Positions 54,475-63,813 of a stretch of 64,000 bases of DNA are shown here, piece by piece; positions within the stretch are counted from its first letter, which is position 1, and each line of letters opens with the position of its first letter. Source of the DNA: Flagellimonas sp. CMM7 (GTDB lineage: Bacteria; Bacteroidota; Bacteroidia; Flavobacteriales; Flavobacteriaceae); assembly GCF_021390195.1 (NCBI RefSeq), contig NZ_CP090003.1:856001-920000 (forward strand), in the 5' to 3' direction. A program made the position numbers and the translations under genes. Under the pieces are notes generated by a model, which saw only the letters and a list, made by a program, of their open reading frames with translations, had not been told where the DNA came from and did no database searches.

Positions 54475-56487
54475 TTAGATTTTAGACAAAACTACTTTTT
54501 CTGATTGTTTTAAAACTAAATTTTTGTAATACTCTTTTAAAATGTCATAATAGTTAGCAGGAAAAAGTGCAGTTTTAAATTCTGTTAAAACACTTACCCT
54601 AATTTGATTTTCTTGAGATACTATTTTAAACTTAAAGATTCCAGCCTGTTCTGGTAATTGAACAATTGCATTTTCAGGTAATGATTCTATTTGGTATCCT
54701 TCTGGAATGGATAAGTTAATCATATATTTTTTCTGTCTAGGAAATGTAAAATCAATGGGGTATTCCCTTTTATCCATTTTAAACGGATTGTCCGTTTGAG
54801 CCAAAAAAAGCATTGGTCTAAAATAAATCTTTTCACCCAAAAACTCACATTGGTTTTCCTTAACAAAGGAACAAGTCTCAATTACCGGTTTTGAGAATTC
54901 ATCTTTATTTTTAATATCAAATGAAGAGATTTCCATTTCTCCATAATTATTTTCAAGTTCTTCTAAGTAAGTCTCCTCCTCTGTATTGTCTAAAACATCT
55001 CTAAAGGATAATGCAAGTTGATTGGAATATTGCGTTCTCGTTCTACCTTCAACAGAACCATCAATATTAATTTTAGCATTCATATAATGCAGTTCCTTTG
55101 ATGGTTCTTTCGGAATTAAATCAATTTGAGATGAACTTCCATCCTTGCGAACAAGTCGTCCCATCCAATTCAGTGCTCTATTGGGAAGAACATCTGGATA
55201 AGTATTTTTTTCAGTGGCATCAAAAAGGATAACATCATTCATTACTTCCACGCCAGAAACAACATAGTTGAATCCGTCTGTGGTAGGGAAAAGTGGAATT
55301 CCATTAGATCTCGTACTCACTAATACCGGGTTGGCCTTTAAGCCTGCGTATCTGAACATAGCGGTGAGCATTAAATTAATTTCAGCCACATTACCCGAGC
55401 CTTCTTTATAGGCTTTTTTAATTCCATCACTGCTGCATGTAACTCCATTATACTTATCCCAAGTCATTTTTGATTTAACCAACTCAAAAATTAAGTTGGC
55501 CTTTTCCATATCTTCCGTTTGCGCAACTATTACATTATCCACATCTTCTTCAAAATAACTTGTTTTTTTTAGCTCTGATCCAAAATTGTCAAACTCATAT
55601 ATTGATTTTGCCACTCCTTCCCAACTTAAACTATAGTTTTTGTACGGCCTGTTCGGAAATTGTGTAGAAGCTAACTCAAACTTTATAGCTGCTCTATAAT
55701 TATCTATGTTATTTGTGTACATCTCTTCTTTTAAAGATGGTAGGTCATTGGCATTGACCTCATAAACGTTTTCATAAAATTCCAATGCTCCATTCTTACG
55801 CGATGTCTTTATAGATCTCCCTGATTGATCATCTTCCGATCTATATGACACTGTTATAGATCTACTCTTTCTGGATTCATTTAATTTTATGGGGTAAAAC
55901 CCCTTACTATGCCTTTTAAAAACGAAGTATTCTGGTATATCCAGCCTCAAATCTACTTTTTTGACCGGGATGGCGTACTGAAATTTAAAATCATCCATGT
56001 GCCAATAAAGTGGGGAAGAAACTCTAAACTCTATATCTAAAACACTACCCTCCTTAACCTCCGGCATTGTAATGGATGCTTTGTTTCTATACTTGTTTAT
56101 CTTCTCAATAAAAACACCGTCTTTTTTAAGTTTCTCACTTACTATTTTTCCATCAGCCATATTAAATGTGAACCCTTTTATGCTAGAAATCTTTTCTTCA
56201 TCTGACCTAGATATGTATAAGGGAACCTGAAGCGTTGCCCAATCCAGTCCTTCTTTGTTATAAATTTTGATTCTGTAATGCGCTTCTTTAATTACAGCCC
56301 ATCCCTGCTCGTAATCATAGTTGTAAAACACCCTTTCCTTTTTATAAAGTATGGCCGCACTAGCATCAGACTCTGTTGGGTGTTGCTTTTCTGATAGTTC
56401 TTCTTTTGAAACTTTTCCGAATTTAAAATCATTGGCATGAACATAATGAGTACCAATGAATATGAGCAATAAAAGCTTGATTTTCAT
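54475..56487 (-). CDS. DUF3857/transglutaminase-like exported protein, catalytic residues lost
   Basis: 670 residues with signal peptide (about 1-18, HYVHAND), an N-terminal DUF3857 beta region (about 50-240) and a transglutaminase-like fold (about 320-430). In the active-site helix the sequence is GSGNVAEINLMLTAMFRYAG with no Cys (Val367 region), and the His position reads GFNYVV (Asn407). The Asp is kept (LFDATE, Asp423). So it is likely a non-enzymatic paralogue of the next gene, perhaps a binding or partner protein. Confidence 0.82.
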   Translation of the reverse strand: MKIKLLLLIFIGTHYVHANDFKFGKVSKEELSEKQHPTESDASAAILYKKERVFYNYDYEQGWAVIKEAHYRIKIYNKEGLDWATLQVPLYISRSDEEKISSIKGFTFNMADGKIVSEKLKKDGVFIEKINKYRNKASITMPEVKEGSVLDIEFRVSSPLYWHMDDFKFQYAIPVKKVDLRLDIPEYFVFKRHSKGFYPIKLNESRKSRSITVSYRSEDDQSGRSIKTSRKNGALEFYENVYEVNANDLPSLKEEMYTNNIDNYRAAIKFELASTQFPNRPYKNYSLSWEGVAKSIYEFDNFGSELKKTSYFEEDVDNVIVAQTEDMEKANLIFELVKSKMTWDKYNGVTCSSDGIKKAYKEGSGNVAEINLMLTAMFRYAGLKANPVLVSTRSNGIPLFPTTDGFNYVVSGVEVMNDVILFDATEKNTYPDVLPNRALNWMGRLVRKDGSSSQIDLIPKEPSKELHYMNAKINIDGSVEGRTRTQYSNQLALSFRDVLDNTEEETYLEELENNYGEMEISSFDIKNKDEFSKPVIETCSFVKENQCEFLGEKIYFRPMLFLAQTDNPFKMDKREYPIDFTFPRQKKYMINLSIPEGYQIESLPENAIVQLPEQAGIFKFKIVSQENQIRVSVLTEFKTALFPANYYDILKEYYKNLVLKQSEKVVLSKI

Positions 56488-56489
56488 AA

Positions 56490-58388
56490 TTAAATTTTGG
56501 TTAGGACAATTCTAGAGTTATCGTATCTGGCAATTTGTTTACGGAAGTTTCTGTATGACTCATAATCTTCCTTTGCATATCTCCCTGATTTGATTAATAG
56601 CCTTCTGTTATATTGAAGAACTCCCGGTGTTTTTTCTGTAAGCTCAACTTGATAATTGCCAAACTTCGTTTCTAAATTGACGGGTTGTATTAATGTTTCG
56701 GGTTTATAATTATCTGGGAGATGTATGGTAAATTCATCTTCATCCAAATATCCACGGAATATTACCAGCTCTCTTTTCCTATTTCTACATCTTTCAGGTA
56801 TTGCCAAATTCCTATTGGAAATATTTGGAGCAAAAAGAAGTTTTTCTTCAGTTGGAGACAAATAATTCTCTGCTGTAATCTCCAATTCCTCTTCAAAAAT
56901 TATTTCTTCTTTATCATTTTTAAATGATATATTCTGCAATGAAAGGTTGTTTACGTAACCCCAATATTTCTTGTAATATTCTTCTTGTTCAACCTTAGAT
57001 TTACTTGGCTGCCTATATTTCTGGTTGTATTGGGTTCCTGTGGATAAAATACTTATCCGACCATCAATTTTACCATCAGTATCAGCAAAATATTCAGCCT
57101 TAGTAAGTTGGTAATTTTCTTTATCCAGATACACTTTTGTCTTTACAATTTCACCACCGGATGGAGTAACCCTAAGTACATTTCTATTATCTGTAAACGT
57201 TCCCAAATGATTTACTGGTGTTGTTTGACTGGTGCACTCTAACCAAATATCATTTCCCTCCTCCAGAGGAATATTTAAAAATGCATGATTTCCTTGTATC
57301 ATCGGGAAATCTGGGTCAAAATCGCGCTTTTGAGAACCAGCATAAACTACGGTATAATAAGAATCAATACCTATCGATTTTAATAACGCCATAGTATAGT
57401 TCGTTAACCCTTTACAATCCCCATATTTTACTCTATCAACCTCAGAAGCACTAATGGGCATCCACCCCCCTATACCCAATTGCACACTTATATATCTAGT
57501 GTTATCCTGGACAAAGTTGTAAACTCTTTTTATTTTTTCTTTAGGACCATCAACTCCTTTCACCAAATCTTGTACTTGATCTATAGTCTGTGGGTTCAAA
57601 ACATCCTGTCCAACTAATAGTTCATCATAAATCCATTTACCAAATTCTTTCCAAGTTTTTGCAGTTCCATCTACTCCCTCTAAATGAAATTGATCTAGAG
57701 CAATTTTAACTGTAGGTGAAAATTCGTTAAAAGATGGAGATAAAGGTTCTCTTTTAAATGCTTTAATGTCTTTAGCAAGGTAATTCGTCCTGTTAGTTGT
57801 TTTATTCACTTTTATGGAATATGGTTCTAGGTTGGATTCTTTGTACCTCACATTTATTCCAGATTCAATGCTAAAAGTGAAATTACTTTCTTCCGTACTT
57901 ACTCTATATCCGTCCACAAAACTCCATGAAGGAATAAAAGCTGTATTTGGTGTACTATATTCTTTTACAAACTCTACAGTATAAGGATAATTAGTAGGTG
58001 TATATTTCATAAACTGAACTCTGGAATCTGAATAAAGTGTACCCCCACTTACAGCACTTTGATCAAAAAACTCTTTCCTTTTGATTTTCTTTATCTCTTC
58101 TCCTTGTTTATTATAAATCTTGGCTTCTAACCTAATAATTTTATCGCTCTTGTCATAAAATGCATAAGCATGCACATACCTATCACCTTTCTCATTTAAA
58201 ACTGTAACCACTCTTTTTGAAGAAACAACCATTAAATTCCTAGCCTTAACAACAACAGACATTTGATCTAATCTTACAACAGCATCTGCATTCTTAACTA
58301 GTTCCTCAGGTATGGTGCTATGACTGTAATTTTGCGAAAACGAAAAATGTAGCGTCAATAATAGAGTTAAGAAAGTAAGAAAACGCAT
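56490..58388 (-). CDS. DUF3857/transglutaminase-like exported protein, catalytic
   Basis: 632 residues with signal peptide (about 1-19, FSFSQ), DUF3857 domain (about 45-230) and transglutaminase-like domain (about 280-395). The papain-like residues are seen: Cys325 (YGDCKGLTNY), His368 (GNHAFLNI) and an acidic Glu384 (IWLECTSQ) where Asp is commoner. Acts in periplasm or outer membrane, perhaps as a protease or amide-bond enzyme. It starts the pair; the inactive paralogue follows after 2 bp. Confidence 0.85.
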   Translation of the reverse strand: MRFLTFLTLLLTLHFSFSQNYSHSTIPEELVKNADAVVRLDQMSVVVKARNLMVVSSKRVVTVLNEKGDRYVHAYAFYDKSDKIIRLEAKIYNKQGEEIKKIKRKEFFDQSAVSGGTLYSDSRVQFMKYTPTNYPYTVEFVKEYSTPNTAFIPSWSFVDGYRVSTEESNFTFSIESGINVRYKESNLEPYSIKVNKTTNRTNYLAKDIKAFKREPLSPSFNEFSPTVKIALDQFHLEGVDGTAKTWKEFGKWIYDELLVGQDVLNPQTIDQVQDLVKGVDGPKEKIKRVYNFVQDNTRYISVQLGIGGWMPISASEVDRVKYGDCKGLTNYTMALLKSIGIDSYYTVVYAGSQKRDFDPDFPMIQGNHAFLNIPLEEGNDIWLECTSQTTPVNHLGTFTDNRNVLRVTPSGGEIVKTKVYLDKENYQLTKAEYFADTDGKIDGRISILSTGTQYNQKYRQPSKSKVEQEEYYKKYWGYVNNLSLQNISFKNDKEEIIFEEELEITAENYLSPTEEKLLFAPNISNRNLAIPERCRNRKRELVIFRGYLDEDEFTIHLPDNYKPETLIQPVNLETKFGNYQVELTEKTPGVLQYNRRLLIKSGRYAKEDYESYRNFRKQIARYDNSRIVLTKI

Positions 58389-58468
58389 GGAAGTTGGTCG
58401 GTTAAATTAGCTATTGCTAAAATGCTACATTTCCTACAAAATAAAAAAACAAATCCGTTAAAAGGCTA

Positions 58469-58921
58469 TTATTCCCTACGTTTTGTATCAATCACAATTG
58501 TTACTGGGCCATCATTCAATAAATCTACTTTCATATCTGCCCCAAATACACCGGTTCCGATTTTTTTTCCCAAGTTTTGCTGCATATTGTGAACGAAACT
58601 CTCATAAAGCGGGATGGCAACTTCAGGTTTTGATGCCTTAATGTAAGAAGGTCTATTTCCCTTTTTAGTTAGGGCATGCAATGTAAATTGACTTACCACA
58701 ATTATATCTCCACCCACGTCCAAAACGGAGCGGTTCATTATTCCTTCAACATCATTAAAAATACGGAGGTTTGTTATTTTATTGGACAACCATTCAATAT
58801 CTTCTTCATTATCCGCATCTTCAATTCCCAATAATACAAGCAGACCGTTTCCAATTTCTGAAATAATCTTATTGTCTACGGCCACACTTGCTCTGGAAAC
58901 TCGCTGTATCACTGCTCTCAA
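58469..58921 (-). CDS. dtd: D-aminoacyl-tRNA deacylase
   Basis: Removes D-amino acids from mischarged tRNAs. 150 residues with the family start MRAVIQRVSRASV, SQFTL and the C-terminal NDGPVTIVID (Gly-Pro motif variant). Start is TTG at 58921, fixed by the family N-terminus. 6 bp after rsgA. Confidence 0.94.
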   Translation of the reverse strand: MRAVIQRVSRASVAVDNKIISEIGNGLLVLLGIEDADNEEDIEWLSNKITNLRIFNDVEGIMNRSVLDVGGDIIVVSQFTLHALTKKGNRPSYIKASKPEVAIPLYESFVHNMQQNLGKKIGTGVFGADMKVDLLNDGPVTIVIDTKRRE

Positions 58922-58927
58922 TTATTC

Positions 58928-59872
58928 TTATTTATAAATATCCACTCTATAATTCTCTTCTTCACCTGTTATCATTTGCGCATAGCTACGATATCTACTC
59001 CAAGAGATTTCATCATTCTCCAAGGCATTTTTAATAGCACATTTTGGTTCGTCTAAATGTAAACAGTTATTAAACTTACACTCAGATTTTAACTTAAAAA
59101 ACTCTGGAAAATAGTCTCCAATCTCATCTTTCTCCATATCAACAATACCAAAACCTTTAATACCAGGGGTATCTATAATCTTAGCATCAAAAGAGAGGTC
59201 GTACATTTCAGCAAAAGTAGTAGTGTGTTGTCCTTGCAAATGTTGTTCCGATATTTCAGCTGTTTTTAGTTTTAATCCAGATTCCAATGCATTGACCAAA
59301 GTGGATTTTCCAACACCAGAATGTCCAGAAAACATACTTGTCTTGCCTATCATCAACTCCCTTACTTTATCCACATTCTTTCCTTCTTTGGCAGCTATAT
59401 CTATACAATGGTAGCCTATTTCCCTATAAATTTTCATTAAATAGTCCACTTCTACCATTTGCTCCTCATCATAAACATCCATCTTATTGAACAATAGTAC
59501 AACGGGAATTTCATAAGCTTCAGCTGTAACTAAAAATCGATCAATAAAACTTGTAAATGTTGGTGGATTGTTCAACGTGATCAGTAAAAATACCTGATCT
59601 AAATTGGCTGCGATGATATGCGTTTGTTTAGAGAGGTTTACAGATTTACGAATAATGTAATTCTTCCTTTCTTTTATCTCAGAAATTACAGCTACTGTTT
59701 CGTCACCAATCTTTTCCAGCTCAAATACTACATTATCCCCTACAGCTACTGGATTAGTGCTCTTTATACCTTTTATACGGAACTTACCTTTTATACGGCA
59801 TTCATAAAAATCACCTTCCTCCGATTTAACGGTATACCAACTTCCGGTAGATTTATAGACTGTCCCCTGCAC
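58928..59872 (-). CDS. rsgA: ribosome small-subunit GTPase RsgA
   Basis: Circularly permuted GTPase that helps 30S maturation. 314 residues: OB domain, G4 NKMD, G1 GHSGVGKSTLVNAL, G3 DTPG and a zinc knuckle (CKFNNCLHLDEPKC). Start is GTG at 59872. Operon rsgA-dtd. Confidence 0.95.
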   Translation of the reverse strand: MQGTVYKSTGSWYTVKSEEGDFYECRIKGKFRIKGIKSTNPVAVGDNVVFELEKIGDETVAVISEIKERKNYIIRKSVNLSKQTHIIAANLDQVFLLITLNNPPTFTSFIDRFLVTAEAYEIPVVLLFNKMDVYDEEQMVEVDYLMKIYREIGYHCIDIAAKEGKNVDKVRELMIGKTSMFSGHSGVGKSTLVNALESGLKLKTAEISEQHLQGQHTTTFAEMYDLSFDAKIIDTPGIKGFGIVDMEKDEIGDYFPEFFKLKSECKFNNCLHLDEPKCAIKNALENDEISWSRYRSYAQMITGEEENYRVDIYK

Positions 59873-59967
59873 TATTTGTTAATTTTTTCTTTGCAAAGAA
59901 ACAATAATCCTCCAATTGATGCGATATATCTATTGATAGTATCATAATCTAAATAATCAATTACAAC

Positions 59968-60408
59968 ATGAAAAAACTTTTATTTATCGCAATCATTGCG
60001 TTGGCTTCAACTTTAGAAATGAACGCCCAACAGTTCAAAGTCATTACCAGTGTAGAATCTATTGTTCCTAATGGCCTAGGTCGTTCAAGAATTGTAAATG
60101 CTCTTGAAGACAAGGATTACAGAGAGTACACCAGTGTACAAACTGAAGATGACAACACAAGAAACAAATCTAAACGTGGTGAAATCCGTGTAAAGAATTT
60201 TGAAGAAACCAAATTATTGAACTTTTACAATATTGGAGGAATCCGTTTCCAGAATATTGCTGCCAATGATGCATTACTTACATCTATGATCAATGACATG
60301 GTAGCTAATGGCTGGGAGTTAGCCTTTGTAACCAGTGCGGTAGAAAGTGAAGGTGGAAAAGGTGATGGAAAAGGTATTTTTATTACTCGATATATTTTTA
60401 AGAAATAA
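59968..60408 (+). CDS. secreted protein of unknown function (tandem copy 1)
   Basis: 146 residues; signal peptide ends near EMNAQ (about 20). The mature part is alpha/beta with FKVITSVESIVPNGLGRSRI and NGWELAFVTSAVES; NGWELA plus an alternating strand resembles small DUF4177-like domains, which read GWELV. Its neighbour 118 bp downstream is nearly identical after the signal. Terminator follows. Function unknown. Confidence 0.82.
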   Translation: MKKLLFIAIIALASTLEMNAQQFKVITSVESIVPNGLGRSRIVNALEDKDYREYTSVQTEDDNTRNKSKRGEIRVKNFEETKLLNFYNIGGIRFQNIAANDALLTSMINDMVANGWELAFVTSAVESEGGKGDGKGIFITRYIFKK

Positions 60409-60430
60409 AGTCACATATTTCTTCGACATC

Positions 60431-60464
60431 AAAGCCCTTTGATAATTCAAAGGGCTTTTTTTTT
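60431..60464 (+). terminator. terminator between the two paralogues
   Basis: AAAGCCCTTTGA / TCAAAGGGCTTT, 12-bp stem with a 4-nt loop, then T run. Confidence 0.9.
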
Positions 60465-60489
60465 ACCAAAAATGCAACCCTTTGAAGGT

Positions 60490-60497
60490 TACATTTG
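60490..60497 (+). promoter_or_regulatory. candidate -7 element for paralogue 2
   Basis: TACATTTG matches TAnnTTTG and lies 29 bp before the ATG. Together with the upstream terminator it suggests copy 2 has its own promoter. No -33 TTTG at 19 nt. Confidence 0.4.
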
Positions 60498-60526
60498 TCT
60501 TTCTGGTATAATAAAGAAAATATATC

Positions 60527-60967
60527 ATGAGAAAAATCTTATTAGTTGCCAGTTTGGCACTAACATCAAGCTTGAGTGTTTGTGCTCAAGAATTCAAAGT
60601 TATTACCAGTGTTGAGTCTATTGTTCCCAATGGTCTTGGTCGTTCCAGGATCATTAATGCGCTGGAAGATAAAGATTACCGGGAATATACCAGTGTGCAA
60701 ACAGAGGATGACAACACCAGAAACAAATCTAAAAGAGGCAGCATCAGAGTAAAAAACTTTGAAGAAACCAAATTATTGAACTTTTACAATATCGGTGGAA
60801 TCCGTTTCCAAAATATTGCTGCCAATGATGCATTACTTACGTCAATGATCAATGATATGGTTGTAAATGGTTGGGAGTTGGCTTTTGTAACAAGTGCTGT
60901 TGAAAGTGATGGAGGTGACAAGGATGGACAGGGAATCTTTATTACAAGGTATATCTTCAAAAAATAA
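60527..60967 (+). CDS. secreted protein of unknown function (tandem copy 2)
   Basis: 146 residues, same length as copy 1. Signal peptide (LSVCAQ) is unlike that of copy 1, but the remaining 126 residues differ at only eight positions (for example Ile/Val, Ser/Glu, Val/Ala, and the run near ESDGGDKDG). Maintained by strong selection on the mature protein. Followed by a bidirectional terminator. Confidence 0.82.
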   Translation: MRKILLVASLALTSSLSVCAQEFKVITSVESIVPNGLGRSRIINALEDKDYREYTSVQTEDDNTRNKSKRGSIRVKNFEETKLLNFYNIGGIRFQNIAANDALLTSMINDMVVNGWELAFVTSAVESDGGDKDGQGIFITRYIFKK

Positions 60968-60993
60968 AGTCTCCATATTATTTTAAAAAATAC

Positions 60994-61029
60994 AAAAACC
61001 CGGTAAGGCTCCATTCATACCGGGTTTTT
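60994..61029. terminator. bidirectional terminator between paralogue 2 and GIN-domain gene
   Basis: AAAAACCCGGTA / TACCGGGTTTTT, perfect 12-bp stem with a 12-nt loop, between converging genes. Confidence 0.88.
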
Positions 61030-61047
61030 ACATAACTCTTATCTTTC

Positions 61048-61722
61048 TTAATCTACTATGTGAACCCTACCTCCAACAAATGTGCTTTTGTATACCTTTT
61101 TAGGTTTTCCGTATACATGTACATCACCACCTGCTTTTATATTGATATCTACTTCTTCAGATGCAAAAACATCCGCTTCACCACCGGCAGAAACTCTAAT
61201 ATCCGTAGTTGCCGTTCTTAAATCCCTTCCATCAAAAATTCCTCCTGTATTTAAAACAATACTTTGATTTTGCGCTAGCCCTGTAGCCTGGACAATACCT
61301 CCTGTTACCGCCCTAATCTCTGCATATTCTACATCCATTCCAATTCGGATTTTTGCACCTTCTTGGGCTCTAAGCTCAATTTTATTTTTCTTGACCAATT
61401 CATTACAGGTGATTTTTGCACCTTCATTCCCATCAATAACATCTAAATCGGTATAGTACACTTCAATCAAGGTATATTCTCCTAGGAATTTTTTATCTAA
61501 TTGCATACGCAGCTTTAACACGCCATCCCTATTCATCCAAATGATATCGTCCACATTTCTACCCTTTATCATAATCCTATTATCGTCTGATTGAATCAAG
61601 TTCACTTCAATCAAGTCAAAAACCTTGATTTTATTAAAATCCCCAACTTCGGTATCTATCATGCGTTGGGAAAAGATAGTGGCGGAAATTAAGCAGAGGC
61701 TAAGTGTAAAGAATTTTTTCAT
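61048..61722 (-). CDS. GIN-domain (head GIN, DUF2807) exported protein
   Basis: 224 residues, signal peptide ends near TIFSQ (about 19). The rest is a right-handed beta-helix-like series of short strands (IELRAQEGAKIRIG, TDIRVSAGGEADVFASEEVDINIKAGGDVHVYG) typical of the putative auto-transporter adhesin, head GIN domain family of Bacteroidota. No catalytic motif. Confidence 0.85.
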   Translation of the reverse strand: MKKFFTLSLCLISATIFSQRMIDTEVGDFNKIKVFDLIEVNLIQSDDNRIMIKGRNVDDIIWMNRDGVLKLRMQLDKKFLGEYTLIEVYYTDLDVIDGNEGAKITCNELVKKNKIELRAQEGAKIRIGMDVEYAEIRAVTGGIVQATGLAQNQSIVLNTGGIFDGRDLRTATTDIRVSAGGEADVFASEEVDINIKAGGDVHVYGKPKKVYKSTFVGGRVHIVD

Positions 61723-61858
61723 GATACTGTGTTTTGTCTTTTTAAAAGATTACAGATTTAGATTACTGTTACACTTTTTAAAATAAAAATATCATTTTGA
61801 ACAAAATGATCTCTCACTAAGTCCAAAATGACATTGGTACCACAAAGCTTAAAAAAGT

Positions 61859-62941
61859 CTAGGCGTTTATAATCTTCTCTTGATGATTGATAGATTCTTG
61901 GTGGATCGCCTTGAACATTCTTAGGACAAATTCCTCGCTGAGTCCTTGGGATTCTCCTTCTAAAATCATCTTACCTAAAATAGCGTTCCATCTGTTGGTT
62001 TGTAAAACCGCTACGTTCTTTTGTTTTTTAAGTGTTCCTATACCTCCAGAAACTTTCATTCGCTTCCCAAGAATATCAATAATTTGATTGTCAATGACAT
62101 CAATCTGTGCTCTTAAATTGCTCAGTTTGCTGTTATACTCAGCTTCTTGATCTGTCTCTTTTCTAATACGAAGATCACCCATAATCTGTACCAATCGCTC
62201 AGGGGTTACTTGTTGGGCGGCGTCACTCCATGCATTATCAGGATCATGGTGAGTTTCAATCATTAATCCATCAAAATTTAAGTCTAAAGCTGTTTGCGAT
62301 ACATCAAAAATCATGTCACGCTTTCCTGTAATATGGCTTGGATCATTGATTATAGGCAAATCTGGAAACTTTGATTGTAACTCAATTGCCATCTGCCATT
62401 CTGGAATATTTCTGTATTTGGTCTTCTCATATGTGGAAAAACCTCTATGGATAACCCCTAAATTTTTAATGTCAGCTGAATACAAGCGTTCAACAGCCCC
62501 CAACCACAAAGACAAGTCTGGGTTTACCGGATTCTTTATCAAAACAATTTTATCCGTTCCTTCCAAAGCATCAGCAATCTCCTGAACAATAAAAGGACTC
62601 ACCGTTGAACGAGCACCAATCCATAACAAATCTACATCGTGCTCCAAGGCAAGGTCTACATGGGCCCTATTTGCGACTTCTGTAGCTGTTTTTAGTCCTG
62701 TTTCTTCTTTTACTTTCTGCAACCACTTTAATCCAATGGCGCCAACACCTTCAAAATTACCTGGACGTGTTCTTGGCTTCCAAATACCTGCGCGGTAGTA
62801 ATTAACGTCAGTATCTTTTAAATCGTGAGCTATTTTTAATACTTGGTCTTCTGTCTCGGCACTGCAGGGGCCTGCTATAACCAATGGATGTGGTAAATCC
62901 ATATCATCCAACCATGTTCTCATTTCCTTCTTGTTTTCCAT
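61859..62941 (-). CDS. bifunctional DAHP synthase / chorismate mutase
   Basis: First shikimate step fused to the branch step to prephenate. The N-terminal 265 residues are the KDOP-type (type I-beta) DAHP synthase barrel (AGPCSAETEDQV, YRAGIWKPRTRPGNFEGVG, IINDPSHITGKRD, IETHHDPDNAWSDA). The C-terminal 90 residues are an AroQ chorismate mutase (SNLRAQIDVIDNQIIDILGKR). 360 residues is normal for the Bacteroidota fusion. Followed upstream by tyrA 8 bp away. Confidence 0.93.
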   Translation of the reverse strand: MENKKEMRTWLDDMDLPHPLVIAGPCSAETEDQVLKIAHDLKDTDVNYYRAGIWKPRTRPGNFEGVGAIGLKWLQKVKEETGLKTATEVANRAHVDLALEHDVDLLWIGARSTVSPFIVQEIADALEGTDKIVLIKNPVNPDLSLWLGAVERLYSADIKNLGVIHRGFSTYEKTKYRNIPEWQMAIELQSKFPDLPIINDPSHITGKRDMIFDVSQTALDLNFDGLMIETHHDPDNAWSDAAQQVTPERLVQIMGDLRIRKETDQEAEYNSKLSNLRAQIDVIDNQIIDILGKRMKVSGGIGTLKKQKNVAVLQTNRWNAILGKMILEGESQGLSEEFVLRMFKAIHQESINHQEKIINA

Positions 62942-62949
62942 AATGAAAT

Positions 62950-63810
62950 CTATTTTTTTGTAAGTGGTATTCCTTTTAGTATTTGTTTTATTTTATTGGT
63001 ATTGTTCATTTCTTTATGCACATTCTCAAAATCATTATTCAAAAGCAGCTGTTTGAAGGTTTCCAAGTTTTGGATATACTCCTCCAAAGTCTCTACGACA
63101 TTTTCCTTGTTTTGCTCAAAAATTGGCGTCCACATATCCGGTGAGCTTTTTGCCAAACGTACAGTACTTTCAAATCCACTCCCTGCCATGTCAAAAATAT
63201 CACGCTCATTTTTTTCTTTTTCAATTACTGTCTTTCCCAACATAAATGAACTTATATGTGATAAATGCGATACATAGGCTATATGTTTGTCATGCGCTTC
63301 TGGGTTCATATAACGAATACGCATTTTTAATTTCTGAAAAATTTCCAATGCTTTTTCTTGAAGCTTGAAAGCTGTCTTTTCCACTTCACATATAATGTTG
63401 GTTTTGCCTTCGTATAAGCCATTAATTGCTGCTGATGGACCAGAAAACTCTGTTCCAGCAATAGGATGGCAAGCCATAAAATTCCTTCTCTTTGGATGAT
63501 TAGATATGGATTTACAAATTAACTTTTTGGTAGATCCAGCATCAATTACAACAGTTTCATCACCCACTGCATCCAATATTTTAGGCAACTCCAACACAAG
63601 GGCATTTACGGGAATACTGATCAATACTAGATCTGTAGAGGCTAGAGATTCATAATTACCCTGTTCCTGAATGATTCCAAGTTCCAAGGCTTGCTCTACA
63701 TGAGATTCATTTGTATCAATTCCTAAAATGTTAGCTTCAGGGTAGAGTAGTTTAACATCTTTAGCAAAAGAACCTCCTATCAATCCAATACCTACAATGA
63801 CCACATTCAT
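62950..63810 (-). CDS. tyrA: prephenate dehydrogenase
   Basis: Converts prephenate to 4-hydroxyphenylpyruvate for tyrosine. 286 residues with NAD motif GIGLIGGSFAKDV at 7-19, DAGSTKK, ACHPIAGTEFSGP and SHLSHISSFML. Directly upstream of the DAHP synthase/chorismate mutase and 3 bp after the aminotransferase gene. Confidence 0.93.
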   Translation of the reverse strand: MNVVIVGIGLIGGSFAKDVKLLYPEANILGIDTNESHVEQALELGIIQEQGNYESLASTDLVLISIPVNALVLELPKILDAVGDETVVIDAGSTKKLICKSISNHPKRRNFMACHPIAGTEFSGPSAAINGLYEGKTNIICEVEKTAFKLQEKALEIFQKLKMRIRYMNPEAHDKHIAYVSHLSHISSFMLGKTVIEKEKNERDIFDMAGSGFESTVRLAKSSPDMWTPIFEQNKENVVETLEEYIQNLETFKQLLLNNDFENVHKEMNNTNKIKQILKGIPLTKK

Positions 63811-63813
63811 ATT

